52,797 bases of DNA from Ruminococcus sp. (lineage in GTDB: Bacteria; Bacillota; Clostridia; Oscillospirales; Ruminococcaceae): assembly GCA_017519145.1 (NCBI GenBank), contig JAFWTA010000036.1, positions 1-52,797 of the forward strand, written 5' to 3'. Both the position numbers and the translations under genes were made by a program. Below are positions 8,214 to 16,396 of the stretch, one piece after another; position 1 is the stretch's first letter, and every line of letters begins with the position of its first letter. Below the pieces are notes generated by a model, which worked only from the letters and a program-made list of their open reading frames with translations, made no database searches and was not told where the DNA came from.

Positions 8214-8474
8214 TTATCTCTGCTCACAGATAAGCTTGATAGCGGTTCTCTCTTCGCCGTCGATAGTGATGTTGGCAAAAGCAGGAATACAGATAAGGTC
8301 GATTCCAATAGGTGCCAGATATCCCCTTGCTATGGCGATCGCTTTTATCGCCTGATTAGCAGCACCTGCGCCGACTGCCTGTACTTCAACAGCCTTCTGC
8401 TCTCTGATCACGCCGGCAATTGCTCCGGCAACAGAATTCGGTGACGAATGTGATGATACTTTCAGAATTTCCAT
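8214..8474 (-). CDS. spoVS: Stage V sporulation protein S
   Basis: An 86-aa Alba-fold-like protein nearly identical in pattern to SpoVS (EILKVSSHSSPNSVAGAIAGVIRE, then AVGAGAANQAIKAIAIARGYL). In Bacillus it acts in spore coat and septation control. ATG at 8474 is chosen because AGGAGGG stands upstream and the family begins at MEILKVS; the longer frame adds 33 unlikely residues. It follows ymdB at a distance of 122 bp, the same neighbour pair as in Bacillus. Confidence 0.96.
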   Translation of the reverse strand: MEILKVSSHSSPNSVAGAIAGVIREQKAVEVQAVGAGAANQAIKAIAIARGYLAPIGIDLICIPAFANITIDGEERTAIKLICEQR

Positions 8475-8596
8475 GACAAATAACCCTCCTGTTAGAAATA
8501 ATTGTACGTTGACTGCCAAATCTCTTAGGCTATTGTACAATTGTATTATACAATATAAGTTAAAAAAATGCAAGTACCTGATACAAACTTTGTAGA

Positions 8597-9367
8597 CTAT
8601 CTTATAATTAATCTCTCGATTTTGTGCGATTTGCCCCTTTTTTCGTCAAATTCTACTATTGTTCCACAAAGAAAACAATCTCCCTCCGCGGCATTGAATC
8701 TGACGGGCATACGATAGCGGAACATATCCACCGTAGGGCCTATCTCTACGCCGAGGCATGACAGCTCGGCTCCCACCATCCCCACATCGGTAATATATGC
8801 AGTATGATCGCCGAGTATACACTCATCTGCGGTCTGAACGTGGGTATGGGTGCCGAAAACACCCGTGACCTTTCCCGTGAGGAAGTGTCCCATAGCCTTT
8901 TTCTCCGAGGTAGCCTCCGCATGGAAGTCCACAAAGATATTGGGGGTATCTATGCCCTCAAGGATCTGTTCTATCTTGGTGAACGGGTTATCGAGGGGGT
9001 CCATATAGACCGTACCCATCAGGTTTATGACTGCAACAGAGTAGGGACCTGCATCCAGTATCCTGACGCCGCTTCCCACGCAGCCGCCCTCGGGGTAATT
9101 TGCAGGGCGGACGATGTGCTCCTCCTCGAAGATATCGAGAGACTCCTTTCGCCTGAATGCATGGTTTCCTGTGGTGATGATATCGGCTCCCGCTCTCACC
9201 AGCATATCCGCGGAAGCCCGTGTTATACCGTTGCCCTGAGCCGAATTTTCTCCGTTTACTATTGTGATGTCGATACCGTGCTGACGCTTGATGCCGCCCA
9301 GCTTTGCTGTGAGGAACTCGCAGCCTGCCTTGCCCACAACGTCGCCGATAAATAGAAGCTTCTTCAT
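8597..9367 (-). CDS. ymdB: YmdB-type metallophosphoesterase (TIGR00282 family)
   Basis: A 256-aa calcineurin-like phosphoesterase. Metal-ligand motifs are visible: FIGDVVGKAG, NGEN, TTGNHAF, DFHAEATSEK and GTHTHVQTAD. In Bacillus subtilis YmdB hydrolyses 2',3'-cyclic nucleotides and steers biofilm versus motility expression. The length equals the family norm. It is followed by spoVS and preceded by a DUF4236 gene 9 nt upstream, probably in one transcript. Confidence 0.94.
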   Translation of the reverse strand: MKKLLFIGDVVGKAGCEFLTAKLGGIKRQHGIDITIVNGENSAQGNGITRASADMLVRAGADIITTGNHAFRRKESLDIFEEEHIVRPANYPEGGCVGSGVRILDAGPYSVAVINLMGTVYMDPLDNPFTKIEQILEGIDTPNIFVDFHAEATSEKKAMGHFLTGKVTGVFGTHTHVQTADECILGDHTAYITDVGMVGAELSCLGVEIGPTVDMFRYRMPVRFNAAEGDCFLCGTIVEFDEKRGKSHKIERLIIR

Positions 9368-9376
9368 ATTCCTCCG

Positions 9377-9598
9377 TTATTTCCTGCCTGTTTTCTTCTT
9401 TTTGCCGCCAAGGTCGGTATCGTAGGAGATACCTGTGCCCTGAAGGCTTACTGTAGCTTTTTTCTTGTTATTTACTGTTACCTTTATCTTTTTTCCTGCG
9501 ATCTTGGGACCGTCAATGGAAATGCTGCCGCCCTTCTTGTTCTTGTTGAATTTGAAAAGATTGCCTATCTTGAAGCTCTTTCTGAAATGAAATCCCAT
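9377..9598 (-). CDS. DUF4236 family small basic protein
   Basis: A 73-aa protein starting MGFHFRKSFKIG, the typical DUF4236 opening (MGFxFRKSxKIG), followed by alternating beta-like segments (GGSISIDGPKIAG, KKIKVTVN, KKATVSLQGTGISY) and a lysine-rich end (GGKKKKTGRK). AGGAGG precedes the ATG. DUF4236 has no known function. The Lys/Arg content would suit nucleic acid or membrane contact. It is the first gene of the run into ymdB and spoVS. Confidence 0.82.
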   Translation of the reverse strand: MGFHFRKSFKIGNLFKFNKNKKGGSISIDGPKIAGKKIKVTVNNKKKATVSLQGTGISYDTDLGGKKKKTGRK

Positions 9599-9642
9599 GA
9601 TATGACCTCCTTTTAGCGCTCTGCAAAGGCGCAGAGAAGTTT

Positions 9643-9752
9643 AAGAGTTGAGAGTTTAGAGTTGACAGTTGAGGGTTGCGGAGTCGCCTGCGGCGGCATT
9701 ATTCAAATAATGTGAGCGCAGCGAACACATTAACTTTCAACTCTCAACTATA
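9643..9752. repeat. Heptad-repeat element with hairpin core (copy A)
   Basis: Left arm of five heptads AAGAGTT, GAGAGTT, TAGAGTT, GACAGTT, GAGGGTT (9643-9677). Core about 54 bp with a GTCGCC-TGC-GGCGGC hairpin, a CATTATT/AATAATG hairpin and the motif GCGAACACATT. Right arm AACTTTC, AACTCTC, AACTATA (9732-9752). Copies B (12034) and C (43315) share the core. It lies between divergent genes. Confidence 0.87.
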
Positions 9753-9857
9753 ATTATTCTCATTCATTATAGCACAAACCGCCGCGATAATCAACACAAA
9801 CAAGTGATTTTTCACGGCTGATAAACAATTTTTTCACAATATTCTTTAATATAGGTA

Positions 9858-9886
9858 TTGTAAATCGTTATTATTTGTGATATAAT
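9858..9886 (+). promoter_or_regulatory. Promoter of the asp23-fakA operon
   Basis: TTGTAA (9858-9863), 17 bp, TATAAT (9881-9886), 56 bp upstream of the first ATG. The rest of 9753-9941 is AT-rich with nothing else recognised. Confidence 0.8.
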
Positions 9887-9941
9887 TGATTAGATAGCGG
9901 TTTTATACCGCACCCCTATTTTGCAAAAGGAGTGATGACCT

Positions 9942-10301
9942 ATGGTAGGCTTTGAAAATCATATCGGAAAGATCACTATTTCTGAGAATTACCTCACCGA
10001 GCTTGTAAAGCACGCTGTCACCGACTGCTTCGGCGTTGCCGACGTTTGCAGCGTTAATACTTTCCGTTCGGCAGTTTCCGCTCTCACTGCGGGAAAAGCC
10101 TTCAGAAAGAACAAGGGCGTGATGATCCGCACTGATAAGGAGGGCGGTCTCGTTATAGACCTGCATATCAAGGTGACCTACGGTACCAACATCACTGCCG
10201 CTGTAAGCAGCATCACCCACAAGGTCAGCTTCGCGGTCGAAGAGGCTGCAGGAATAGATGTTCACAAGGTCAACGTATTCGTTGACGATATGAACGCATA
10301 A
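9942..10301 (+). CDS. Asp23/Gls24 family protein (YloU-like)
   Basis: A 119-aa Asp23/Gls24 domain protein (GKITISENYLTELVKHAVTDCFGV, then VDLHIKVTYGTNI and VNVFVDDM). Family members are envelope-stress or membrane-associated scaffold proteins; the gene before fakA (yloU in Bacillus) is of this type. AAAGGAG precedes the ATG. It forms an operon with fakA, starting 34 nt upstream of it. Confidence 0.93.
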   Translation: MVGFENHIGKITISENYLTELVKHAVTDCFGVADVCSVNTFRSAVSALTAGKAFRKNKGVMIRTDKEGGLVIDLHIKVTYGTNITAAVSSITHKVSFAVEEAAGIDVHKVNVFVDDMNA

Positions 10302-10335
10302 GGCATACAGGTATTTAGAATTGGAGGACTTTACT

Positions 10336-11991
10336 GTGATAAACGGTTCAATGCTCAGAGACGCTGTTATCTCCGCTGCCATCACCATAGCCAACAGAAA
10401 GCGTGAGGTCGACGAGCTCAATGTCTACCCCGTTCCCGACGGCGATACAGGAACGAATATGTCCATGACCATCGGCAATTCCGTTGCCGAGCTGAAAAGG
10501 CTGGACGACAAGGCTCCCGTATCCGAGGTGGCTTCCACGGCGGCTTCGGCTTTCCTGAGAGGAGCAAGAGGAAACTCGGGCGTAATTCTTTCACTTATTT
10601 TCAGAGGCTTTTCAAAGGGACTTTCAGGCTGCACGGAGGCAGGCTGCGAGAATTTCGCGGATGCTCTGCAGTTCGGCGTTGAGGCTGCATATAAGGCTGT
10701 TATGAAGCCCGTTGAGGGAACTATCCTCACCGTAGTCAAGGCAGCTGCACAGAAGGCAAGAGAGATATCCGCAGAGACCAACGATGAGGTCACATTCTGG
10801 CAGGAGATCTGCACCGAGGCTGAGGCTGTCCTTGCCAAGACCACCGAAATGCTGCCCCAGCTGAAAAAAGCAGGCGTTGTTGACGCAGGCGGCAAGGGTC
10901 TGTGCATAATCTTCCGCGCCATGACTGATGTTTTCGCAGGCGGCGCTATTGCCGAGCCCACTGAGGCTCCCGCTCCTCAGGAGAACCAGAGCGACTCATT
11001 CAGGACCGCTGTCAGCGAGTATGACGACGATATCACATATACATACTGTACGGAGTTCATGCTTGAAAAGGACGATAACTGTCCCGACGTATCCAAGCTC
11101 CGCGCATACCTTGAGACCATCGGCGACTGCGTAGTTGTAGTTGACGACGAGAAGATCATCAAGGTACACGTTCACACAGACAATCCCGGAAAGGCACTCC
11201 AGAAGGGTCTTGAGTTCGGTCACTTCATCAACGATCCCCGTCCCAAGATCGAGAATATGCGTATCCAGCACGAGAACAAGGTCAAGGACGCAAGAGCTGC
11301 CGAGGAGGGACTCACTCCCGCAGAGCCCGAGAAGGAGTTCGGATTTGTGGCAGTTGCCGCAGGTCACGGTCTTGAGGCTATGTTCACCGATCTTGGCGCA
11401 GACGTTGTGGTAAAGGGCGGTCAGACCATGAACCCCTCTACCGACGATATCCTCCGCGCTATACTGAAAACTCCCGCAAGCACGGTATTCGTGCTCCCCA
11501 ATAACAAGAACATAATCATGGCAGCCGAGCAGGCTGTAAAGCTTACCGACAGAAAGGTATGCGTGCTCCAGACAAGGACTATCCCTCAGGGAATAGCTGC
11601 TATGCTGGCATTCGACGATACACGCTCGCTCAATGAGAACCGCATCGACATGACAAAGGCTTTCGAGAAGGTCTCTACGGGACTTATCACCTTTGCCGCA
11701 AGAGACTCCGAGTTCGAGGGTCACCAGATCAAGGAGGGCGAGATACTTGCTCTTGACAACGGCAAGCTCTCATTCACAGAGCGTGACATCAACAAGGCTA
11801 CATACAAGCTGGTAAAGAAGCTGGCAAAGGGCGATGTGAGCTATGTAACTCTTATCCACGGCGCTGATGTGCCCGAGGAGAATGCAGAGGAGCTGCAGAA
11901 GTTCATACAGTCCAAGCTCAGCGACAAGATAGAGGTAATGCTGGTAAACGGCGGACAGCCCGTTTACTACTATATAATCTCGGTAGAATAA
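10336..11991 (+). CDS. fakA: Fatty acid kinase catalytic subunit FakA (DAK2 domain, YloV)
   Basis: A 551-aa protein. The N-terminal DAK2 kinase domain carries LNVYPVPDGDTGTNM (Mg/ATP-binding aspartates) and RGARGNSGVILS. A middle region and a C-terminal DegV-like/FakA domain follow. With a FakB partner (not in this window) it phosphorylates exogenous fatty acids for phospholipid synthesis. The GTG at 10336 is chosen because GGAGG lies 8 nt before it; a TTG at 10321 would lie inside the Shine-Dalgarno sequence itself. It pairs with the asp23 gene as in other Firmicutes. Confidence 0.93.
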   Translation: MINGSMLRDAVISAAITIANRKREVDELNVYPVPDGDTGTNMSMTIGNSVAELKRLDDKAPVSEVASTAASAFLRGARGNSGVILSLIFRGFSKGLSGCTEAGCENFADALQFGVEAAYKAVMKPVEGTILTVVKAAAQKAREISAETNDEVTFWQEICTEAEAVLAKTTEMLPQLKKAGVVDAGGKGLCIIFRAMTDVFAGGAIAEPTEAPAPQENQSDSFRTAVSEYDDDITYTYCTEFMLEKDDNCPDVSKLRAYLETIGDCVVVVDDEKIIKVHVHTDNPGKALQKGLEFGHFINDPRPKIENMRIQHENKVKDARAAEEGLTPAEPEKEFGFVAVAAGHGLEAMFTDLGADVVVKGGQTMNPSTDDILRAILKTPASTVFVLPNNKNIIMAAEQAVKLTDRKVCVLQTRTIPQGIAAMLAFDDTRSLNENRIDMTKAFEKVSTGLITFAARDSEFEGHQIKEGEILALDNGKLSFTERDINKATYKLVKKLAKGDVSYVTLIHGADVPEENAEELQKFIQSKLSDKIEVMLVNGGQPVYYYIISVE

Positions 11992-11998
11992 AAGCAGT

Positions 11999-12034
11999 CC
12001 CCGAAGCAGTCAAAAATGCTTCGGGGCTTTTTTC
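11999..12034 (+). terminator. Terminator of the asp23-fakA operon
   Basis: CCCCGAAGC/GCTTCGGGG, a 9-bp perfect stem with a 10-nt loop, followed by CTTTTTTC. It starts 8 nt after the fakA stop. Confidence 0.9.
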
Positions 12035-12153
12035 AGTTGAAAGATGAGAGTTCAGAGTTGAAAGCTGCGGTGTCGCCTTCGGCGACATTATTTATAATGT
12101 GAGCGAAGCGAACACATTAACTCTCCACTTTCAACTTTCCACTCTCAACTCTA
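12034..12153. repeat. Heptad-repeat element with hairpin core (copy B)
   Basis: Left arm CAGTTGA, AAGATGA, GAGTTCA, GAGTTGA, AAGCTGC (12034-12068). Core with GTCGCC-TTC-GGCGAC, ACATTA-TTTA-TAATGT and GAGCGAAGCGAACACATT. Right arm AACTCTC, CACTTTC, AACTTTC, CACTCTC, AACTCTA (12119-12153). It lies between convergent operons and abuts the fakA terminator. Confidence 0.87.
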
Positions 12154-12160
12154 ATAAAAG

Positions 12161-12202
12161 ATCCCCCGAAAGGATATTGCTCCGTTCCGGGGGACTTTTT
12201 TA
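12161..12202 (-). terminator. Terminator at the end of the Gld-like operon (possibly bidirectional)
   Basis: Stem TCCCCCG/CGGGGGA with a longer imperfect inner stem. T-rich tails are visible on both strands (CTTTTTTAC on plus, ATCTTTTATT on minus). It lies 8 nt beyond the stop of the 93-aa gene. Confidence 0.78.
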
Positions 12203-12209
12203 CATTTTC

Positions 12210-12491
12210 TCAGCCTTTAAGAGCCTTTTCCAGCCATACGCTGGCAACATCAAGTGCCTCATAGAGACCGCACTCTCTCTCGGCGTTCTTGACAAAAGCT
12301 TTCAGAGGATTAGGCTCGTTGGTGTCCATCTGGACAACTCTCACCTTTGAGGTGACCTGTTCGCCGTTCTCCTCCTTTGTTTCAAGTATCTGGATAAAGA
12401 TAACAAAAGGGTCTGACATATAACCGTAATATATCTGGTTGCCGTTTCTTACCAGAGGGTAGCCCTTGTATGTGTTGAATTTCTCGCTCAT
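12210..12491 (-). CDS. Conserved hypothetical protein, 93 aa
   Basis: I do not recognise this family. It is a soluble, mixed alpha/beta protein without signal or membrane segment. The first part (YKGYPLVRNGNQIYYGYMSDPFVIFIQIL) looks like a small beta-sheet; the end (LYEALDVASVWLEKALK) is a helix. AGGAGG stands upstream of the ATG. It follows the DUF4340 gene by 19 nt and is the last gene of the Gld-like operon, so a role with that exporter is possible but unproven. Confidence 0.8.
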   Translation of the reverse strand: MSEKFNTYKGYPLVRNGNQIYYGYMSDPFVIFIQILETKEENGEQVTSKVRVVQMDTNEPNPLKAFVKNAERECGLYEALDVASVWLEKALKG

Positions 12492-12510
12492 TGTATACCT
12501 CCTTGGGATA

Positions 12511-14025
12511 TTACCAGGTTTTGATGTAGTCCTCTCCTGTTTCTATTCTCTTTATATTCTCTATGAGGGTGTTCACATAAGACTTTGTGCAGTAATACTT
12601 GCTCTCGCCGTTTACGACGATGAGTGAACGCATTACAGAATCGTCATAGAAATCGAAGGTGGTGGTCTTTCCCGAATAGGAATCCTTTATGCTTACAGAA
12701 GCCGCAGGCTCTCCCTCGGGTACGGGCACACCGACTGCAAATTCCTCACCGTTAGTGCTTACGAGGAAGGAATAGAACAATCTGTATCGCTCCGTATCGA
12801 AAACGTCACCGTTTCTTCTTACGATATAGTCGGAAGCTGTGGCTGACTCGGGATCCTCCACATCCTCCTTCATGGTGATATTGAAGTCATACTTCACATC
12901 GCCGCTCTTCACCGTCATATCGCTGATATTCCATACATAGTTGGTTATCAGCAGTCTCGAACAGATGTCGATGGGCTGCACCGTGAGCCACTTGGCATTA
13001 TCAGCTGAGATGATATATATCACCTTTCCGCCCTCCATCATGCCGTAGCAGCACTTGCTGCCGCTGTCATCGGTGAATATCTCGCTGAGGAGCAGCACAT
13101 AGCTGTTTCCGTCGTCGCAGTCCATAGTCACCTTGCAGAAGGGGTCGCTGAGACCTGCCTCTGCGATATCGGCTTCTGTGCAGTGAAGTGCATATATATC
13201 CGAACCCTTGAGGCCGAACATACCTGTTGTTATATCCGTTGATTTCTCAACGGCAAGGAAGCTCTCTACAGGCTCCACCATGATATGTGTAGCCGAGGTG
13301 CCGCCCGAATGCTCATCTTCGCTTGACTTATCGTACTCAATGAGGATATCGCTGTCCATATCACTGCGCTCTATCCTGAGGCTGCTGATAATGGGGAAGT
13401 CCTCATCAGCAGGCTTTGCAAGAACAGTTTTCTCGATGAGTTCCTTTGTGGTCTTTGAATAGTTTGCAACAGTGGACGCATTTACTGCATAGACGTCATT
13501 GCTGCCGTCCACACGGACATAGACTGTCTGCTTTGAGGGCATGACATCCCCCACATAGAACTTGACCTTATTGCCTGATTCATAGGTAAATTCCACCGCA
13601 GCCGCCGGCTCGGCAAGACCATACTTGCCAAGGTCGGTGCAGTCATGAGCTACAACGGACTGTGCCTGCATACCGTTTCCGTTATTGACGAGAGTACCCA
13701 CAACAGCGGTATTGACGTCAAGGTCGGTGTAATCCTTCAGTGTATAGGTGGCGCCGACGCCGTTTTCATCGGGGCTGTCCTTCATTACCACCTTCAGCTC
13801 GTCTGTGGCATTTACCACAAGAGCCTCTTTTACTATGCCGTTTCCGCCGTTGTCGCTGACGAGGACAGTTCCCTGTCCCTCAGCCTCGGTGGCGAGCAGC
13901 TGCATCGAGCTGCTTCCCTCACCGCTGCCCTCATCGGGCGAGAGCTTCATATAGGCATAGCCTCCTCCCAGCATTGCCACGAGAAGTGCGCTGAGAGCGA
14001 TGATGCCCTTAGCCTGTTTTTTCAT
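12511..14025 (-). CDS. DUF4340 domain-containing membrane-anchored protein
   Basis: A 504-aa protein with an N-terminal membrane anchor (GIIALSALLVAMLGGGYAYM) and a large extracellular part with repeated beta-rich DUF4340 modules (YTLKDYTDLDVN..., KYGLAEPAAAVEFTYESGNKVKFYVGD...YVRVDGSNDVYAV). DUF4340 genes commonly sit beside GldG-like ABC exporter genes. It overlaps the GldG-like gene by 4 nt, so stoichiometric production is likely. Function unknown; probably the extracytoplasmic partner of the exporter. Confidence 0.88.
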   Translation of the reverse strand: MKKQAKGIIALSALLVAMLGGGYAYMKLSPDEGSGEGSSSMQLLATEAEGQGTVLVSDNGGNGIVKEALVVNATDELKVVMKDSPDENGVGATYTLKDYTDLDVNTAVVGTLVNNGNGMQAQSVVAHDCTDLGKYGLAEPAAAVEFTYESGNKVKFYVGDVMPSKQTVYVRVDGSNDVYAVNASTVANYSKTTKELIEKTVLAKPADEDFPIISSLRIERSDMDSDILIEYDKSSEDEHSGGTSATHIMVEPVESFLAVEKSTDITTGMFGLKGSDIYALHCTEADIAEAGLSDPFCKVTMDCDDGNSYVLLLSEIFTDDSGSKCCYGMMEGGKVIYIISADNAKWLTVQPIDICSRLLITNYVWNISDMTVKSGDVKYDFNITMKEDVEDPESATASDYIVRRNGDVFDTERYRLFYSFLVSTNGEEFAVGVPVPEGEPAASVSIKDSYSGKTTTFDFYDDSVMRSLIVVNGESKYYCTKSYVNTLIENIKRIETGEDYIKTW

Positions 14026-15647
14026 TTATTTCGTCTCCTTAAAAGTACTACGATTCCCACAGCTGCAATGAGGAAGGGGATCACCCATACAACAACTACA
14101 TATATCCTCTTGAGCTGCTTTGCAGTGGGAGCGATAAATGAAGTCTGGAGATTTTTGTCGGGAACAGCAATGCTGCTCTCCTTGCCTGTCATTGTGTTCA
14201 TCATGTTTACGAGCACGTTTGCGTTGTTGACAGATGAAGTCTGCTGTAAGAAAGTCGGGTTAGCCATTGTAGGTGAACCCAGTACGAGAAGACTGCTGGT
14301 ATATACCGCAAAGTCCTCAGAATACTGCTTCTGTGAAAGGATAGCAGCATCTCTCTCTCCCTTTTCGCCGTATTCGGGCTCATCCTGTGTGATGTCTGCT
14401 GTATAGGACTCAGCCGATGACTTGAGGACTTCCTTTACGATAGCCTCATTGTTCTTGGATATGGGAGTCAGCTCTCTTGTATACTGCGAGATGATGGGAA
14501 GTCTGTCATTGGGCAGAGTTCCTACGGACTCGCTGTCGCTTACGGAGAGGATTATCTGTGAACTTGTCTGTACGGCATTTGTATCATCGAGGATGATATT
14601 GTTCTCCACCTTTATGCTCCAGTCTGCAAGGAACTCTTCGATATTGGGGAGACTTGTCTTTGATACGTCGGGAGCATATACCATGTTCCTGTCGTACTTT
14701 CCGCCGTTGTAGAGGAAGTCGCTGAACTTCTTGATTATATCCTCTGTAAAGTCAAGAGAGGGAGCAAGGAGAACTACCATATCGTAATCCTCGGGGCTTA
14801 TCTCGTCCTTGGCTATGTCGATATCGGTGCAGTCATAGCCGCTCTTGTTGAGGAGCTCGCTCTCGAAAGCCTCTACTATATTGGTATAGGTCTGCTCGTC
14901 GTAAACAGCAAGGCCGTTCATGGTCTTGACGAAGGCTACCTTTACGGGGTGAGCATCTGTAACGCTTGTGATGGCTGAGGTAAGTGTGCTCTCGCCTGTG
15001 AATACGAACCTGAGCTGCTGACTGCGCATAGCTGTCTGGTCGGCTGCAAGCATATTCATGACCTCTGTCTCGTTCAGTACCCTTACTCTGTCACCCGAAG
15101 CGATGACCATGCTTCCGCGCTGGATATCGCCGTTGTAGTTCTTCTTGTACTTAGCGATGGCGTCGGGGTCCTTGTCAAGGTCAACGTATTTTACGTTGAT
15201 GCTGCCCTTGCCCTGCTGAGCGTATACGGAATACTTGTCGAGGAGCTCGGGTATCATCTCGTAGGGCACCTCAGCGGGAACGCCGTAGTTGCCTGTGTAA
15301 TAGCTCTCCCAGTAGTTGCCCAGAGACTCAAAGTAGTCTCTTGTATTTGTGACAACGATATCAACGTCCTTGTCCAGAGCCTTTACAGCTGCGATGGACT
15401 CGTCGGTGAGCTCATATCTGTTGTCGGGGGTGATGTCTATCTTCATGGGTGAACGCTTTGCGAAAACATTCATCATGATGTTCAGTATAACTACCACAGC
15501 GATAACAAGCGCTATGATAACATAGAACATGGTGCCGTATTTCAGCTTTCTGAACTTGTCGGGCGCCTTTGTCTCTGCCGGGGCAGTGTCGGTAACTTCA
15601 TCGACGGTCTCTTTGACCTTTTTCTCGTCGATCTCTTTTTTACTCAT
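14022..15647 (-). CDS. GldG-like ABC transporter accessory protein
   Basis: A 541-aa protein: a cytosolic charged N-terminus (about 45 residues), one membrane segment (YVIIALVIAVVVILNIMMNVFA), a long extracellular region resembling the GldG/IFT52-like fold (KIDITPDNRYELTDESIAAVKAL, VVLLAPSLDFTEDIIKKFSDFLYNGGKYD), and a C-terminal membrane segment ending in RRRNK. ATG at 15647 is preferred over an upstream TTG (15656), which lies 2 nt after GGAAGG. In Bacteroidetes GldG acts with GldA/GldF; here there is no gliding context, and the substrate is unknown. Confidence 0.88.
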   Translation of the reverse strand: MSKKEIDEKKVKETVDEVTDTAPAETKAPDKFRKLKYGTMFYVIIALVIAVVVILNIMMNVFAKRSPMKIDITPDNRYELTDESIAAVKALDKDVDIVVTNTRDYFESLGNYWESYYTGNYGVPAEVPYEMIPELLDKYSVYAQQGKGSINVKYVDLDKDPDAIAKYKKNYNGDIQRGSMVIASGDRVRVLNETEVMNMLAADQTAMRSQQLRFVFTGESTLTSAITSVTDAHPVKVAFVKTMNGLAVYDEQTYTNIVEAFESELLNKSGYDCTDIDIAKDEISPEDYDMVVLLAPSLDFTEDIIKKFSDFLYNGGKYDRNMVYAPDVSKTSLPNIEEFLADWSIKVENNIILDDTNAVQTSSQIILSVSDSESVGTLPNDRLPIISQYTRELTPISKNNEAIVKEVLKSSAESYTADITQDEPEYGEKGERDAAILSQKQYSEDFAVYTSSLLVLGSPTMANPTFLQQTSSVNNANVLVNMMNTMTGKESSIAVPDKNLQTSFIAPTAKQLKRIYVVVVWVIPFLIAAVGIVVLLRRRNK

Positions 15648-15676
15648 TTGTATCAAAACCTTCCTTTCCTGTTATC

Positions 15677-16396
15677 TCAGCTCCAGCGTCTCTTCTCCAG
15701 CACCTTGACGGTGAAGAAGTTGAAGAGGAAGGCTGCACTGATGAAGAACACGATGCTGGGAAGGCTGAATACTCCCCTTGTGAATTCAACGTATCTGGAG
15801 TAGAAAGCAAGCTTAGATACCACAAAGTATATTGCCTTCTTGAACCTGCCGCCGTTCTCGAAGCTCGCAACGAGCATTTCGGAAAGGTAGATAACGAAAA
15901 GCACTACAAGGCTCACTACCGCAGAAGCCATCTGGTTCTCGGTAAGTGATGAGATGAAGAGTCCCACAGCGATGAAAGCAGCGCCGAGGAATATCATTGC
16001 GACGTAGTTGCCAAGGAGCGGAGTCCAGACAACATCGCCGAGGTAATTGAGAATGAATGCGTAGATGAAAACTACCGACTCGGCAATGATGTACAGTGTA
16101 AGAGCTGCAAAATACTTGCCGAGAACGATCTCCCACAGACCTACGGGAGCTGTGAGGAGTCCCTGATCCGTTCTGTTCTTCTTTTCCTCACTGAGGAGCT
16201 TCATGGTGAGAACAGGGATAAGGAACATTACAATGTAGAACATTGAGCTGAACATGGATGATGTGTCGGTGGTGCCGCTCGCAACGACTCCGTTATAGAA
16301 GAATATACCCGATACGAGCCAGAACACAGCAAGAAATACATATGCCACGCCCGATGTAAAGAATGCGCCCATTTCGCGCCTGTAGATAGCCAGCAT
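15677..16396 (-). CDS. ABC-2 permease (GldF-like)
   Basis: A 239-aa membrane protein with about six hydrophobic segments. The start MLAIYRREMGAFFTSGVAYVFLAVFW is characteristic of GldF-type permeases (YRRELxxYFxSPxAY). The start codon overlaps the last base of the ATPase gene. It should form the channel with the ATPase at 16396-17523, while the GldG-like and DUF4340 proteins extend outside the membrane. Confidence 0.88.
   Translation of the reverse strand: MLAIYRREMGAFFTSGVAYVFLAVFWLVSGIFFYNGVVASGTTDTSSMFSSMFYIVMFLIPVLTMKLLSEEKKNRTDQGLLTAPVGLWEIVLGKYFAALTLYIIAESVVFIYAFILNYLGDVVWTPLLGNYVAMIFLGAAFIAVGLFISSLTENQMASAVVSLVVLFVIYLSEMLVASFENGGRFKKAIYFVVSKLAFYSRYVEFTRGVFSLPSIVFFISAAFLFNFFTVKVLEKRRWS

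Noticed and set aside
10321-11991. TTG start for fakA
   Set aside because: The TTG is part of the Shine-Dalgarno sequence TTGGAGG; GTG at 10336 is correctly spaced.
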